Origin: CANJBX01 sp041487815
GTDB taxonomy: Bacteria > Pseudomonadota > Alphaproteobacteria > Rhizobiales > Xanthobacteraceae
DNA length: 6,534 bases
Direction of reading: 5' to 3'
Assembly (NCBI GenBank): GCA_041487815.1
Contig: JBGPOB010000215.1
Span: 1 to 6,534 of the forward strand
The notes under the pieces were generated by a model. The model saw nothing but the letters and a program-made list of their open reading frames with translations, was not told the DNA's origin and searched no databases. Positions 6,060 through 6,534 of this stretch are shown piece after piece; position 1 is the first letter of the stretch, and every line of letters begins with the position of its first letter. A program made the translations under genes and the position numbers.

Positions 6060-6534
6060 ATGCTGCTTGTCTGTCCGAAGTGTTCGACATCGTATCAGCT
6101 CAACATCTCCTCGTTCGGCGCGGCCGGGCGCGAGGTGCGCTGCGCGCGTTGCCGTCACGGTTGGATCGCGCACGATCCGGAGCCGGAGCCGGTTGCGGCC
6201 ATGGCCGCGCAGTTGGCCGCGGAGATCGACTTCGACAGCGATCCAATTCTCTCCGCCGAGACCGAGTACGTGCCGCCGCCCGCGCCAACGCCCGCGCCAA
6301 CGCCCGAGCTAGTACCGAAGGCAAGTCCGACGGCGGCCGAACCTGACGACACGTTGCCGCCCATCGATCCCGCGGCACCGATGATCGACGACGCGCCGCC
6401 GCTCGCCCCCGAGATTACGGAGGTCACTACCGCTGCTTCTGCTGCCTTCGACGTCAAGCCGTGGCTGCGGATCGCATTCGGCTGGTTGTCAAAAATACCG
6501 ATGCCGAAGATACCGATGCCGAAGATACCGATGC
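6060..6534 (+). CDS. MJ0042-type zinc-ribbon protein, N-terminal part; 3' end outside window
   Basis: The frame is open from ATG 6060 to the window end (158 complete codons, no stop). It begins MLLVCPKCSTSYQLNISSFG, and four cysteines in two CxxC pairs (C5/C8 and C28/C31) with Y12, G23, V26, R27 and W35 match the MJ0042 family zinc ribbon. This is a small predicted metal-binding knuckle at the N-terminus of many proteobacterial proteins. A long acidic, Pro/Ala-rich linker follows, including a 12-bp duplication (6279-6302) giving PAPTPAPTPE. Next comes VKPWLRIAFGWLSK and a pentapeptide repeat, IPMPK. Family members often have a transmembrane segment after the linker, and here it would lie beyond the window. 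A TAG at 6027-6029 in frame and no start codon between it and 6060 fix the start. No good Shine-Dalgarno is near (AGGAAA ends about 19 nt upstream). Function unknown; a regulatory or envelope role is inference. Confidence 0.85.
   Translation, partial: MLLVCPKCSTSYQLNISSFGAAGREVRCARCRHGWIAHDPEPEPVAAMAAQLAAEIDFDSDPILSAETEYVPPPAPTPAPTPELVPKASPTAAEPDDTLPPIDPAAPMIDDAPPLAPEITEVTTAASAAFDVKPWLRIAFGWLSKIPMPKIPMPKIPM
6495..6534 (+). repeat. 15-bp tandem repeat encoding IPMPK, running off the window
   Basis: The unit ATACCGATGCCGAAG occurs at 6495-6509 and 6510-6524, with the first 10 bases of a third copy at 6525-6534. The copies are identical and in frame with the zinc-ribbon gene, giving IPMPK-IPMPK-IPM. 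The true copy number cannot be seen because the window ends inside it. Confidence 0.9.

Noticed and set aside
6155..6457. Minus-strand Ser/Gly/Ala-rich frame resembling a secreted low-complexity protein
   Set aside because: It is the antisense of the Pro/Ala/Asp-rich linker of the zinc-ribbon protein, whose N-terminal CxxC motifs establish the plus-strand frame as the real one.
1..6534. CRISPR array, tRNA, IS element, toxin-antitoxin pair or defence system
   Set aside because: No spaced direct repeats, tRNA-like cloverleaf, transposase, terminal inverted repeats or defence domains were seen; all coding space is filled by housekeeping or conserved hypothetical genes.

Overview
The window looks like ordinary chromosomal DNA of a GC-rich alphaproteobacterium. 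It is most likely from the Rhizobiales (Bradyrhizobium/Rhodopseudomonas/Xanthobacteraceae-like). The basis is protein families I recognise as typical of that group (a TIGR02302/DUF4175-type protein, a DUF2125 protein, an MJ0042-type zinc-ribbon protein with a Pro/Ala-rich linker), the sequence style of FtsE and FtsX, and a TTAA-N7-TTAAC motif of the CtrA type. No lineage search was run. I see no rRNA, tRNA, CRISPR array, insertion sequence, phage gene or integration scar.

Layout. (1) 1-741, plus strand: C-terminal end of a TIGR02302-type protein, cut by the window start. (2) 788-1945, minus: DUF2125 protein with an N-terminal membrane anchor, convergent with (1). (3) 2020-2595, plus: ChaC-type gamma-glutamylcyclotransferase, divergent from (2) across 74 bp. 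(4) 2671-5914, minus: a tight four-gene block transcribed in the order ftsE, ftsX, a YdcF/DUF218 membrane protein, and a PlsC-type acyltransferase. A weak hairpin separates it from the convergent ChaC gene. (5) 6060 to the window end, plus: start of an MJ0042 zinc-ribbon protein, divergent from ftsE and cut by the window end inside a pentapeptide repeat.

The central theme is the cell envelope. FtsEX is the ABC-type complex that in other bacteria couples divisome assembly to peptidoglycan hydrolase activation. YdcF/DUF218 proteins are membrane-anchored and often envelope-linked. PlsC makes phosphatidic acid for membrane lipids. The 145-bp gap between ftsE and the zinc-ribbon gene carries a perfect CtrA-type box, placed so that one half overlaps a plausible ftsE -35 element. 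This suggests cell-cycle control of ftsEX.

Nothing here is a clearly new system. The items most worth checking are the CtrA-type box, the IPMPK repeat in the zinc-ribbon protein, and a dyad in the ydcF leader. Several starts were moved inward from the longest open frame (ftsE, ftsX, ydcF, plsC), with reasons given per gene.
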